From positions 1-64,000 of the forward strand of contig CAKOPC010000001.1 in the NCBI GenBank assembly GCA_934098705.1: a stretch of 64,000 nt of DNA, given 5' to 3'. The notes under the pieces were generated by a model, which searched no databases, was not told where the DNA came from, and worked only from the letters and a program-made list of their open reading frames with translations. Made by a program: the position numbers and the translations under genes. The DNA comes from an uncultured Bacilli bacterium. Lineage in GTDB: Bacteria; Bacillota_I; Bacilli_A; RF39; UBA660. This document shows, in pieces, positions 24,300-32,221 of this stretch. Numbering within the stretch: position 1 is the first letter of the stretch; each line of letters starts with the position of its first letter.

Positions 24300-26333
24300 A
24301 TGAAAACAAGAAAATATAAAAGAAAAAAAGTGTTTTATAGCAATCCAAATAAAAGAATATTATTTATAGAAATTATATTCTTTATGTTTTTGACATTTAT
24401 TTTAGGAAGATTATTAGTTTTAAGTATATTTAATAAAAACTATTATACTATGTTACTTAATAAAAGTATAAATGATGTAAACTATGAAGAAGAATCACCA
24501 AGAGGAAGAATACTTGATAAATATGGTAAAGTTATCGTAGATAATAAAATGATAAGAAAAATATATTATATAAAAACAAGTAATGTTTCAACAAAAGATG
24601 AAATAAATATGGCTAAAAAACTTGTTAATATATTAGATTTATCATATGATGAACTACTAGATATTAATTTAAAAGAATATTACTTAATAAATAATTATGA
24701 CTATGTAACAGGTAAAATAACAGATAAAGAATGGGAAGATTTAAAAAATAGAAAGTTAACAAATAGTGATATATATAACTTGAAAATAGATAGAATAACA
24801 GAAGAAGAATTAGAAACTTTAGATGAAAATGATAGAAAAAGTGCCTATTTATATTATTTAATGAATAAAGGATATAGTGATTCTATGAAAACAATAAAGT
24901 TTAATGCTACCTTAGAAGAATATGCCTATATCGTAGAACATGAAGAGGAATTTAAAGGCTTTAAAACCAAACTTGACTGGGAAAGATATTATCCATATGG
25001 AGAAACTTTAAAATCTATTTTAGGAAGTGTTGGAAAAATACCAAAAGAAAAGGCAACATATTATTTAAATAAAGGATATACATTAGATGATAGAGTAGGT
25101 ATATCAGGTTTAGAAGAATATTATGATGAGTATTTAAAGGGAGAAAAAGCTAAATATAAACTTGGAAAAGATAAACTTATAAAAGTAAAAGAAGAGAGGC
25201 AAGGTAATGATTTAATACTTGGTATTGATATAGAACTACAACAAAAAGTAGATGAAATTGTAAAATATGAAGTTATAGAAACTAAAAAAGAAGCTCATAC
25301 CAAATATTATAATAGAAGCTTTGTTGTTATCCAAAATCCTAAAACAGGAGAAATTTATGCTATATCAGGATGGCATAACTATAAAGATGGAAATAAATAT
25401 GATGCCTATGATTATGGTGTTGGAGCCATACTTGATGCTGTAACACCAGGATCTATTGTAAAAGGTGCTAGTATACTTGTTGGCTATAAAGAAAAGGTTA
25501 TTGATATTGGTAGTAAAATATTAGATGAGTGTATATCTTATAATAATATGCCTGAAAAATGTTCTTGGAAAACACTTGGATTTATAAATGATTTAGATGC
25601 TTTAAAATGGTCTAGCAATATTTACATGTTTAAAACAGCTATGATGGTTGGAGGACAACCATATGGAACAAGTAAATATTTAAATTTAAATCTTGATGCA
25701 TTTGATAAATATAGAAGTATGTTTTATCAGTTTGGATTAGGAGTTAAAACAGGAATTGATTATCCAAGTGAAGGAGAAGGAGTTAAAGGATATTCAAAAG
25801 ACTCAGACCTTTTAATAAACTACGCTATAGGGCAATATGATACCTATACACCACTTGAAATATCACAGTATATAACAACTATAGCAAGTAATGGTAAAAG
25901 AATAAAACCAAGATTCTTAAGTAAAGTTATAGATACTGATGGAAATATTATAAAAAATGAAGAAACAACTATCTTAAATACTATAGATATTGAAGATAAA
26001 TATATAAAAAGAGTACAAGAAGGTTTTAGATTATGTATTGTAAGTGGTACATGTTATGACTTTATGGGACAAAAAGTAAAAGGAGCAGGAAAAACAGGTA
26101 CAAGTGAAAGTTTTGTTGATAGAGGAGATGGCATATATGATCATCCAACAATGAGTAATAATTTTATAGGATATGCTCCATATGATGACCCAGTTATGAC
26201 ACTTACTGTATCAAGTCCTGATATACTTGATATGGAAACAGGAACATATAGAGCAGAAGTAAACTATAGAATATCAAAAAAAGTATCCAATCTTTTCTTT
26301 ACTTTATATAATGAAGATGGCACTAGAAAGTGA
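24300..26333 (+). CDS. Class B penicillin-binding protein (elongation/PBP2-type transpeptidase)
   Basis: The 677-residue product has an N-terminal membrane helix (about residues 20-42), the dimerisation block RGRILDKYGKVIVDN, and a large charged linker. The transpeptidase carries Ser385 in TPGSIVK (SxxK), SSN at about 438 and KTGT at about 598. Its long N-terminal insert separates it from the FtsI-type PBP at 52558 and is more like PBP2/MrdA. There is no clear ribosome site just before this ATG (preceded by ACAATAATAAT), so the transcript may be leaderless. Single gene. Confidence 0.88.
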   Translation: MKTRKYKRKKVFYSNPNKRILFIEIIFFMFLTFILGRLLVLSIFNKNYYTMLLNKSINDVNYEEESPRGRILDKYGKVIVDNKMIRKIYYIKTSNVSTKDEINMAKKLVNILDLSYDELLDINLKEYYLINNYDYVTGKITDKEWEDLKNRKLTNSDIYNLKIDRITEEELETLDENDRKSAYLYYLMNKGYSDSMKTIKFNATLEEYAYIVEHEEEFKGFKTKLDWERYYPYGETLKSILGSVGKIPKEKATYYLNKGYTLDDRVGISGLEEYYDEYLKGEKAKYKLGKDKLIKVKEERQGNDLILGIDIELQQKVDEIVKYEVIETKKEAHTKYYNRSFVVIQNPKTGEIYAISGWHNYKDGNKYDAYDYGVGAILDAVTPGSIVKGASILVGYKEKVIDIGSKILDECISYNNMPEKCSWKTLGFINDLDALKWSSNIYMFKTAMMVGGQPYGTSKYLNLNLDAFDKYRSMFYQFGLGVKTGIDYPSEGEGVKGYSKDSDLLINYAIGQYDTYTPLEISQYITTIASNGKRIKPRFLSKVIDTDGNIIKNEETTILNTIDIEDKYIKRVQEGFRLCIVSGTCYDFMGQKVKGAGKTGTSESFVDRGDGIYDHPTMSNNFIGYAPYDDPVMTLTVSSPDILDMETGTYRAEVNYRISKKVSNLFFTLYNEDGTRK

Positions 26334-26388
26334 GAAAAAGCTAGCATAAATAAAAAATGCAAAAATCTGGTATGGCAGTAATTTAGAA

Positions 26389-26424
26389 AAATGTCTCAAT
26401 ATTATATAACGTTGAGACATTTTC
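26389..26424 (+). terminator. Terminator after the PBP gene
   Basis: AAAATGTCTCAA and TTGAGACATTTT form a perfect hairpin about 55 bases after the stop, ending in TTTT. Confidence 0.8.
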
Positions 26425-26551
26425 GCAAGTTATTAATTAAGACATTATCATAAATTAATCATATACGTCAATATTTTACAATAATTTAATTGACTTTTGA
26501 GGTGTTTTATGGTAAATTTATAATGTTTATTTAAGAAGGAGGGCAAATATT

Positions 26552-26716
26552 ATGGCAAAGTTAGAGCATAGACAAGGAAAAACACTTACTTGTACAGTTT
26601 GTAAAGAACAAAATTATCGTACTGAAAAAAACGTTAAGAAAACAACTGAACGTTTAGAATTAAAGAAACATTGTCCTAGATGCAATAAACATACAGTACA
26701 TAAAGAAGAAAAATAA
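26552..26716 (+). CDS. rpmG: 50S ribosomal protein L33 (zinc-ribbon form)
   Basis: The 54-residue basic protein reads MAKLEHRQGKTLTCTVCKEQ and then KKHCPRCNKHTVHKEEK. The two CxxC pairs form the zinc ribbon of the C+ type of L33. AAGAAGGAGG lies 8 bases before the ATG. It sits 24 bases upstream of efp, so two translation genes are likely co-transcribed. Confidence 0.93.
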   Translation: MAKLEHRQGKTLTCTVCKEQNYRTEKNVKKTTERLELKKHCPRCNKHTVHKEEK

Positions 26717-26740
26717 TAATAAAATAATGTAGGTGATATA

Positions 26741-27298
26741 ATGATTAATGTTAATGATTTTAAAACAGGAATGACAATTAAGTTTGAAGGAAATTTATAT
26801 ACTATAATTGAATTTCAACACGTAAAACCAGGTAAAGGTGCTGCTTTTGTAAGAACTAAAATGAAAGATTTAAGAAGTGGTTCAACAATAGAACATACTT
26901 TTAACTCTGCAACTAAAGTAGAACTTGCAAGAATTGAGAAAAAACCAATGCAGTTTTTATACAAATCAGGTACAGACTATGTATTTATGAATATGAACGA
27001 CTATTCACAAGTTGAACTTAGTGAAACAAAACTTGGTAGTGATACTAAATACTTAACTGAAAATTTAGATGTTGATATAATGTTTTATGAAGGTGAAATG
27101 TTAGGACTTATTCTTCCAGATAAGATAACTATGGAAGTTGTAAAAACAGAACCTGGTGTTAAAGGTAATACAACATCAACTGCAACAAAAGATGCAACTT
27201 TAGAAACAGGTTATCAAATCCGTATTCCATTATTTATAAATGAGGGAGAAAAAGTTATCGTTTCAACAAAAGATGGAAAATATGTAAGTAGAGCATAG
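26741..27298 (+). CDS. efp: Elongation factor P
   Basis: EF-P rescues ribosomes stalled at polyproline. The 185-residue, three-domain protein has the domain I loop FQHVKPGKGAAFVRTK, with Lys at the usual modification tip, and a C-terminal OB domain ending YQIRIPLFINEGEKVIVSTKDGKYVSRA. AGGTGATATA precedes the ATG. In Bacillus efp is close to the spoIIIA operon; here spoIIIAH follows directly. Confidence 0.96.
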   Translation: MINVNDFKTGMTIKFEGNLYTIIEFQHVKPGKGAAFVRTKMKDLRSGSTIEHTFNSATKVELARIEKKPMQFLYKSGTDYVFMNMNDYSQVELSETKLGSDTKYLTENLDVDIMFYEGEMLGLILPDKITMEVVKTEPGVKGNTTSTATKDATLETGYQIRIPLFINEGEKVIVSTKDGKYVSRA

Positions 27299-27312
27299 GC
27301 TCTATTTTTTTT
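27289..27312 (+). terminator. Terminator overlapping the efp stop
   Basis: TAGAGC-ATAG-GCTCTA is followed by eight T residues; the efp stop codon lies in the loop. Confidence 0.85.
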
Positions 27313-27361
27313 GTACTAAAAACAAGATATCCAAAATAGTATTATAAGGGAGGATATTTTT

Positions 27362-27862
27362 ATGATAAAAAAACAAAATTTATGGCTTTTAACCCTTTTT
27401 AGTGTTATTTTAGTATTAGGAGTCTACTACATAACTATGCCTAATTCATCTAGCATTTTAAAAGAAGAAGAAAACAAAGAGGTAGAAACTAATAAAACTT
27501 CTTTAGAAATAGAGGAAGATACATATATTACAGCTTTAAAGGAAGAGTATGAGGAAGAAACATTAAAACAGATAAAAGAGCTTGAAAGTTTACTTAATGA
27601 AAAACTTACAAGTACTGATGAAAAAAACAATGCTTATTTAAAAATAAAAGCATTAAATGATAAAAAGGCAGAAGAAGAAGCGCTAATGGTAAGTATTAAA
27701 AAAGAATTTTCATATGATACATTTGTAAAAATAGAAAATAATGATATAACTGTTGTTGTAAAAACTGATAAACATGATAAAACACTTGCCAATAATATAA
27801 TGAGGTTTATTCAAAAGGAATATGAATATCATAAAAATATTTCAGTAAAATTTGTAAAATAA
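27362..27862 (+). CDS. spoIIIAH: Stage III sporulation protein AH
   Basis: SpoIIIAH sits in the mother-cell membrane and joins forespore SpoIIQ to form the feeding-tube channel. The 166-residue product starts MIKKQNLWLLTLFSVILVLGVYYIT, nearly the family consensus, with one membrane helix (about 7-24). A Glu-rich coiled-coil and a C-terminal YscJ/FliF-like domain (about 100-166, FVKIENNDITVVVK) follow. AAGGGAGGAT precedes the ATG. The rest of the spoIIIA operon, normally between efp and this gene, is absent here. Confidence 0.9.
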   Translation: MIKKQNLWLLTLFSVILVLGVYYITMPNSSSILKEEENKEVETNKTSLEIEEDTYITALKEEYEEETLKQIKELESLLNEKLTSTDEKNNAYLKIKALNDKKAEEEALMVSIKKEFSYDTFVKIENNDITVVVKTDKHDKTLANNIMRFIQKEYEYHKNISVKFVK

Positions 27863-27876
27863 TATAAAAATCCCTC

Positions 27877-27903
27877 ACACAAATAAAAAAACATCATAGA
27901 ATA
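27877..27903 (+). promoter_or_regulatory. SigK-type promoter of gerE
   Basis: AC (27877-27878), 16 bases and CATAGAATA (27895-27903) match the sigma-K consensus and the layout at 17011-17037. The position, about 50 bases before the gerE start, and the known SigK control of gerE in Bacillus support it. Confidence 0.55.
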
Positions 27904-27952
27904 TTTATGAATAATATAGAGCCACCCAACCTTGGAAAGTGAGGGAAAGATT

Positions 27953-28159
27953 TTGAGTAAATCAATACTTACAAAAAGAGAAAAAGAAGTTTTTGAATTA
28001 TTAATTTTAAATAAAACTACTAAAGATATTGCAAGTATTTTAAATATTAGTGAAAAAACAGTAAGAAATCATATATCAAATGCCATTCAAAAACTTGGTG
28101 TTGTAGGAAGAGCAGGAGCAGTAGTAGAACTTTTAAAATTAAATGAAATATCTTTATAA
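27953..28159 (+). CDS. gerE: Spore-coat transcription regulator GerE
   Basis: GerE is the last regulator of the mother cell, controlling coat genes. The 68-residue protein is almost entirely a LuxR-type helix-turn-helix: LTKREKEVFELLILNKTTKD, then IASILNISEKTVRNHISNAI, then QKLGV. It is highly similar to Bacillus GerE over its whole length. I place the start at TTG 27953, 8 bases after GAGGGA; an upstream TTG at 27932 would put the ribosome site inside the gene. It is followed by gerM, as in Bacillus apart from one intervening gene. Confidence 0.9.
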   Translation: MSKSILTKREKEVFELLILNKTTKDIASILNISEKTVRNHISNAIQKLGVVGRAGAVVELLKLNEISL

Positions 28160-28184
28160 CGTGTGATAAAAAAACACGTTTTTT
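28158..28184 (+). terminator. Terminator after gerE
   Basis: AACGTGT and ACACGTT arms around an A-rich loop are followed by TTTTT. Confidence 0.75.
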
Positions 28185-28208
28185 CATATAATTAAAAGGG
28201 GGATTGTG

Positions 28209-29150
28209 ATGCTTAAAAAAAGAGCTTTAAATAGAATATTTTTATCAAGTGTAACTTTATTTATTGCACTTATTTTATATACATTTACTTTTATAAAATA
28301 TGAAAAGCCTAAAAATATAGTAAATAATGTTTCAGTAAGGGAAGGTATATATACATTAAATAATGATAATTATGTAAGTAAAGGGTATATATATGTTAAT
28401 AAAAACCTTACATGTTTAGAAAGAGTAAAGCTATTAATTGATACAATGATAGAAAAAAATAATAAAAATGCTTTATTACCAAGTTATTTTAAACCTATAC
28501 TTCCACAAAATACTAAATTATTAAATGCAGAGCTTGATAATAAAATAATAAAAATAAATTTTAGTGTTGAATTTTTAAGTGCAACAAATGAGCAAATAGA
28601 AAAGATGATTGAGGCAATTACATATACTTTAACTGATTTAGATGACATAAATGGGGTAGAATTATATATAAATGGAGAACTGTTAAAATATATACCTCAT
28701 ACTAATAAAAATCTTCCTACCATACTTACTAAAGATTATGGAATAAATAAAAAGTATGAAATAAGTAGTAATAAAGATATAAATAAAGTGGTTTTATACT
28801 ATTTAGGCTTTGATAATAACTTTATACCAATAACTAAATATGTAAATGATAAAAGAGAAAAACTTGAAATAATAGTTGAAGATTTATCTAGTAATTATAT
28901 TTTTTATGAAAATTTAGCATCTTTATTAAATTATAATTTAAAACTTATAGATTATAAAATGGAAGATAAGACAATTACAATGACTTTTAATTCTTATATT
29001 TATGATGATGCATCAAAGAAAGTTGTAAAAGATGAGGTTATAAATGCTTTAACATATTCAGTTTTTGCAACATATGACGTAGAAAAAGTAGTTTTTATGG
29101 ATGAAAATGATAAAATTTTAGAAAAATTGCGAAAAGATATTGAATTTTAA
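28209..29150 (+). CDS. gerM: GerM-family sporulation protein (GerMN domains)
   Basis: The 313-residue product has an N-terminal membrane anchor (about residues 10-28) and two GerMN-like repeats. The first includes LLNAELDNKIIKINFSVEF and ITYTLTDLDDINGVELYING. The second includes LIDYKMEDKTITMTFNSYI and ALTYSVFATYDVEKVVF. GerM is needed for engulfment and SpoIIIA-SpoIIQ complex localisation in Bacillus. The start is the ATG 7 bases after AAAGGGGG; a GTG one codon upstream is too close to that site. The order gerE-gerM is conserved. Confidence 0.85.
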   Translation: MLKKRALNRIFLSSVTLFIALILYTFTFIKYEKPKNIVNNVSVREGIYTLNNDNYVSKGYIYVNKNLTCLERVKLLIDTMIEKNNKNALLPSYFKPILPQNTKLLNAELDNKIIKINFSVEFLSATNEQIEKMIEAITYTLTDLDDINGVELYINGELLKYIPHTNKNLPTILTKDYGINKKYEISSNKDINKVVLYYLGFDNNFIPITKYVNDKREKLEIIVEDLSSNYIFYENLASLLNYNLKLIDYKMEDKTITMTFNSYIYDDASKKVVKDEVINALTYSVFATYDVEKVVFMDENDKILEKLRKDIEF

Positions 29151-29168
29151 AAAATTATGTTGTATAAT
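29140..29168 (+). promoter_or_regulatory. Sigma-A promoter of the tRNA-Arg/tRNA-Pro pair
   Basis: TTGAAT (29140-29145), a 17-base spacer and TATAAT (29163-29168) lie 32 bases upstream of tRNA-Arg. The -35 element lies inside the end of gerM. Confidence 0.65.
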
Positions 29169-29199
29169 TAAAAAGCATTGATAAAATGCAAAAGAAAGT

Positions 29200-29276
29200 G
29201 TCCTGGTAGCTCAATTGGATAGAGCAATGCCCTTCTAAGGCATCGGTTGGGGGTTCGATTCCCTCCCAGGACACCA
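29200..29276 (+). tRNA. tRNA-Arg (anticodon TCT)
   Basis: The acceptor arm GTCCTGG pairs with CCAGGAC. The anticodon stem ATGCC/GGCAT holds the loop CTTCTAA, giving anticodon TCT for AGA. The T arm contains GGTTCGATTCC and CCA is encoded. AGA is the main Arg codon in this genome. Confidence 0.95.
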
Positions 29277-29281
29277 CTTGT

Positions 29282-29358
29282 CGGGAAGTGGCTCAACTTG
29301 GTAGAGCACTTGGTTTGGGACCAAGGGGTTGCAGGTTCAAATCCTGTCTTCCCGACCA
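29282..29358 (+). tRNA. tRNA-Pro (anticodon TGG)
   Basis: The acceptor arm CGGGAAG pairs with CTTCCCG. The anticodon stem CTTGG/CCAAG holds the loop TTTGGGA, giving anticodon TGG for CCN. The T arm contains GGTTCAAATCC and CCA is encoded. It lies five bases after tRNA-Arg in the same transcript. Confidence 0.95.
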
Positions 29359-29369
29359 TTTTTGTATGT

Positions 29370-29400
29370 AACTCTTATTATTTAAGAGTTTTTTATTTTT
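29370..29400 (+). terminator. Terminator of the tRNA pair
   Basis: AACTCTTA-TTATT-TAAGAGTT is followed by a long T run. Confidence 0.85.
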
Positions 29401-29417
29401 TAAAAATTTCTTTAACA

Positions 29418-29446
29418 TTTACAAAAAAGAGATTTTGTGGTATAAT
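29418..29446 (+). promoter_or_regulatory. Sigma-A promoter of the JAMM-like gene
   Basis: TTTACA (29418-29423), a 17-base spacer and TATAAT (29441-29446) lie 25 bases before the start codon. Confidence 0.7.
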
Positions 29447-29471
29447 ATGCACATAAATTTGAGGTGGTTTT

Positions 29472-30245
29472 ATGGAAAAAAATATGCTATTTAAAAAAGC
29501 CCTTAAAGATATTAATGACTTATTAAAACACGAAGCTGTTGATAATAATAATTTATTAACAGGACACAGAATTAATCATAAAACAGATTTAGAACAATTA
29601 GATAATGCTAAAATTGTATTTAGTGAACCTGCCTTTAAAAAACTAGTTAATATTACAAATGATGCTATTAATAATGACTTTACAGAATACGGAACATATT
29701 TTTATGGAGACGTACTTCAAAATATTTTATATATTGAATATTCTTTATCAAATTTTGAATCTTCAAACGGAATATATAAGTCAGGAGCAGTTAATGTTAC
29801 AGAGAAAAATTTAAAAGAAATGTCTTTTATGACTGAAAAAACATCTAATAACCATAATCCATTTAATATAGTTATGCATTTTCATACCCATCCAGATCAC
29901 ATAAAAGATTTTTATGGTAATATATTGACACCTTCATCACTATTATACTCGGAAAATGATTTGTATTCATATGCCTATCAGCAAAAATATTTACAACCAA
30001 CATCTAATAATCCTGTTATATTTTTAGGGTGTTTAGTAGCAACAAATTATGGAAATCCTCAAATAAACTGCGTTTTATATGATGAAAGAAAACAAAACTT
30101 TATTAATATTCCAAATATATATTATATAAATAATGACAAAGTTTTCAAATTTAATAATGTTGGAATAATGAATGATATTCCAACATCACAACAAGAAATA
30201 CATGAAATAAAAGAGAGAATAAGAAGTTTAAAGGATGAGAAATAA
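29472..30245 (+). CDS. JAMM/MPN-like putative metalloprotease
   Basis: The 257-residue cytosolic protein carries a likely JAMM metal site: Glu72 (TEYGTYFYGD), His138 and His140 in HFHTHP, and Ser160/Asp163 in SENDLYSY. The H-x-H-P...S-x-x-D pattern is the signature of Mov34/MPN/PAD-1 zinc isopeptidases, here with a longer spacer between HxHP and SxxD. The N-terminal 70 residues and C-terminal helix are unassigned. It has its own strong promoter, GAGGTGG site and terminator. The substrate is unknown, and there is no ubiquitin-like protein or E1-like gene beside it. Confidence 0.6.
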   Translation: MEKNMLFKKALKDINDLLKHEAVDNNNLLTGHRINHKTDLEQLDNAKIVFSEPAFKKLVNITNDAINNDFTEYGTYFYGDVLQNILYIEYSLSNFESSNGIYKSGAVNVTEKNLKEMSFMTEKTSNNHNPFNIVMHFHTHPDHIKDFYGNILTPSSLLYSENDLYSYAYQQKYLQPTSNNPVIFLGCLVATNYGNPQINCVLYDERKQNFINIPNIYYINNDKVFKFNNVGIMNDIPTSQQEIHEIKERIRSLKDEK

Positions 30246-30269
30246 GCAAAACTTTATTATACTTTACAT

Positions 30270-30305
30270 AATAGTAAACTAAATTACGGTTTACTATTTT
30301 TTTAT
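30270..30305 (+). terminator. Terminator after the JAMM-like gene
   Basis: AATAGTAAAC and GTTTACTATT form a perfect hairpin followed by seven or more T residues. Confidence 0.85.
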
Positions 30306-30318
30306 TTTATGCTACAAT
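30290..30318 (+). promoter_or_regulatory. Possible promoter of the adhesin gene
   Basis: TTTACT (30290-30295), a 17-base spacer and TACAAT (30313-30318). The -35 lies inside the 3' arm of the upstream terminator, so this is a moderate call. Confidence 0.45.
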
Positions 30319-30359
30319 AATCTTGTAATAGAATAGTAGTTTTAAAATGGAGGGAAGTT

Positions 30360-32216
30360 ATGAAAAACATAAAATGTAAAATATTATTATTAATTACTAT
30401 GATAATAACATTTATAACCTTTACAGGAAGTGTAAAGGCAGTATCCTTATATAATAAGGGAGGGGTTACTGGATATGAATATGATGGTTCAAAGGCTTAT
30501 ACATGTCCTGGAGTAGCACTAAAGGTTGGCGTTATAAGAATACAAGATGCTTCATCAAATGATTTTTATTGTATTCAGTGTGATAAGTTTTTTCCAAATC
30601 ATAAGTGGAGTGGTTCTCAAGAAGCATATACATATAATGCTAATGGAACTTGTAAATATACTTGTTCTAATATAAATTCAAGTGATTATGGAGAAGTTCA
30701 ACATACTATTTGGGACAATTATGCTAATTATGGTACAATTTCATGTAATCCAAGTGATGAAGAATTAGCAAGTAAATGTAATGGAGGAAATGTATACATA
30801 CTTAAAGAATATGAATATAGTGCAGATAAAAATAAGCAAGATGTTGTTGAAATAATAGAAAGAACTCCAGAAACAAAGAAAAAATATGATTTAACACTTG
30901 AAAAAAAATGTGAAGGCGGAGTTACTGGTTCCTTTGATATTACAGTTAAAGGACCTGGTACAAATAAAAAAATAACACTTACTTGTGGTACAAAAACAAT
31001 CCTTTCTAATTTAACAGAGGGTGAATATGAAGTAACAGAAACAACAACTGGAGATTTTCTAACAAAAATAACACTAGATACTGGCGTTACCATAAAAGAT
31101 AATTCTCATACTTTAGATTTATTTGAAGATACAACTATGACATTTACAAACTATAAAGAAGAAGAAAAATATCAATTAACACTTTATAAAGAATGTAAAA
31201 ATATAACAGAAGGAACATTTAACTTTACTGTTACAGGGCCTTCAAACTATAAAAAAGATTTAACTTTATCATGTCAAGGAAAAGAAGTACTAACAGATCT
31301 TGTTAAAGGTTCATATACAATAACAGAAAATGAAACAGGGAACTATATAACAAGTGTTTCACTTGCCAAAGATGGAACATATGAAAATAAAAACTTTTAT
31401 ACTCTTAACCTAACAAAAAATGTAGAAGTATATTTTAAAAATGAAAAAGTAGAAAATCCAATAAAAATAAAATTCATAAAAGTAGATCAAAATAACAAAC
31501 CATTAACAGGAGCAGTACTAAATGTTCTTGTAGACGATAAATTAAAGCAAGAAATAAAAATATCAAAAGAAGAAGGTGTTTTAGTAGCCTTTGAAGAAGG
31601 AACATTTAGAATAGTTGAAAAGACAGCTCCAGAAGGATATAGTAAAGATTTAATAGATTTTATCTTAAATGTAACAATAGATGATAATGACAAGTTAAAT
31701 GTGGCTTTAAAAGAAGCAAAAGAAAATGTTACAGTAACTTATAATAAAGATGAAGATATATATGAAGTTAAAATAAAAAATGATAAGTACATAACAATAG
31801 CTAAAAAAGATAGTGAGTCTAAAAAAGTAGTAGAAGGTGCTAAACTTACTATAAAAGACAAAGATGGTAATGTTGTTAAAACATTTATAACTACTAAAGA
31901 CCCATATAAATTAGTATTAAAAGCAGGAGAATATACTTTATATGAAGAAGAAGCCCCAAAAGGCTATGCAAAACTTGACAAAGTATTAAAATTCACTGTT
32001 TTAGAAGATGGCACTATTGTAACAGATAATAAAGAATTAGCATTTAGTATAGACAATCTTGAAATAACAGTATATAATAATAAACCTGTTGAAGTACCTG
32101 ATACTGGAGTTACAAGAGTGCTACTATCAGTTATAGGACTTGGAGCATTAGGTACAGGATTTTATATAATATATAAAAGTTTTAAAAATAATAAAAAAGA
32201 AAGTATTAATAGGTGA
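30360..32216 (+). CDS. Sortase-anchored adhesin with thioester-type and CnaB-like domains
   Basis: The 618-residue product has a signal peptide ending near VKA (27). A Cys-rich N-terminal domain includes FYCIQCD (Cys71) and EVQHTIW (Gln114), the Cys and Gln pair expected for a TQxA-type internal thioester that bonds covalently to host targets. Four CnaB/prealbumin-like repeats follow at about 177-265, 272-362, 369-470 and 478-575, with TEGEYEVTE, KGSYTITEN, EEGTFRIVEKTAPEGYSK and KAGEYTLYEEEAPKGY. Sorting signal VPDTG (579-583) is an LPxTG variant, followed by a membrane helix and a basic tail. GGAGGGAAG precedes the ATG. It overlaps the next frame's ribosome site. Confidence 0.85.
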   Translation: MKNIKCKILLLITMIITFITFTGSVKAVSLYNKGGVTGYEYDGSKAYTCPGVALKVGVIRIQDASSNDFYCIQCDKFFPNHKWSGSQEAYTYNANGTCKYTCSNINSSDYGEVQHTIWDNYANYGTISCNPSDEELASKCNGGNVYILKEYEYSADKNKQDVVEIIERTPETKKKYDLTLEKKCEGGVTGSFDITVKGPGTNKKITLTCGTKTILSNLTEGEYEVTETTTGDFLTKITLDTGVTIKDNSHTLDLFEDTTMTFTNYKEEEKYQLTLYKECKNITEGTFNFTVTGPSNYKKDLTLSCQGKEVLTDLVKGSYTITENETGNYITSVSLAKDGTYENKNFYTLNLTKNVEVYFKNEKVENPIKIKFIKVDQNNKPLTGAVLNVLVDDKLKQEIKISKEEGVLVAFEEGTFRIVEKTAPEGYSKDLIDFILNVTIDDNDKLNVALKEAKENVTVTYNKDEDIYEVKIKNDKYITIAKKDSESKKVVEGAKLTIKDKDGNVVKTFITTKDPYKLVLKAGEYTLYEEEAPKGYAKLDKVLKFTVLEDGTIVTDNKELAFSIDNLEITVYNNKPVEVPDTGVTRVLLSVIGLGALGTGFYIIYKSFKNNKKESINR

Positions 32217-32221
32217 TATTT

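Noticed and set aside
27871..27945. TCCCTCAC upstream pairs exactly with GTGAGGGA at the gerE ribosome site, suggesting a riboswitch
   Set aside because: If the SigK-type promoter at 27877-27903 is correct, the upstream half is not transcribed. It would matter only for read-through from spoIIIAH.
28158..28208. SigE-like promoter (CATATAAT) for gerM
   Set aside because: The -10-like sequence is only 17 bases from the start codon and its -35 would fall in the gerE terminator, so the evidence is too weak to list.
29168..29456. Reading frames on both strands across 29168-29456
   Set aside because: They translate the tRNA-Arg and tRNA-Pro genes and their flanks; the cloverleaf structures explain the sequence.
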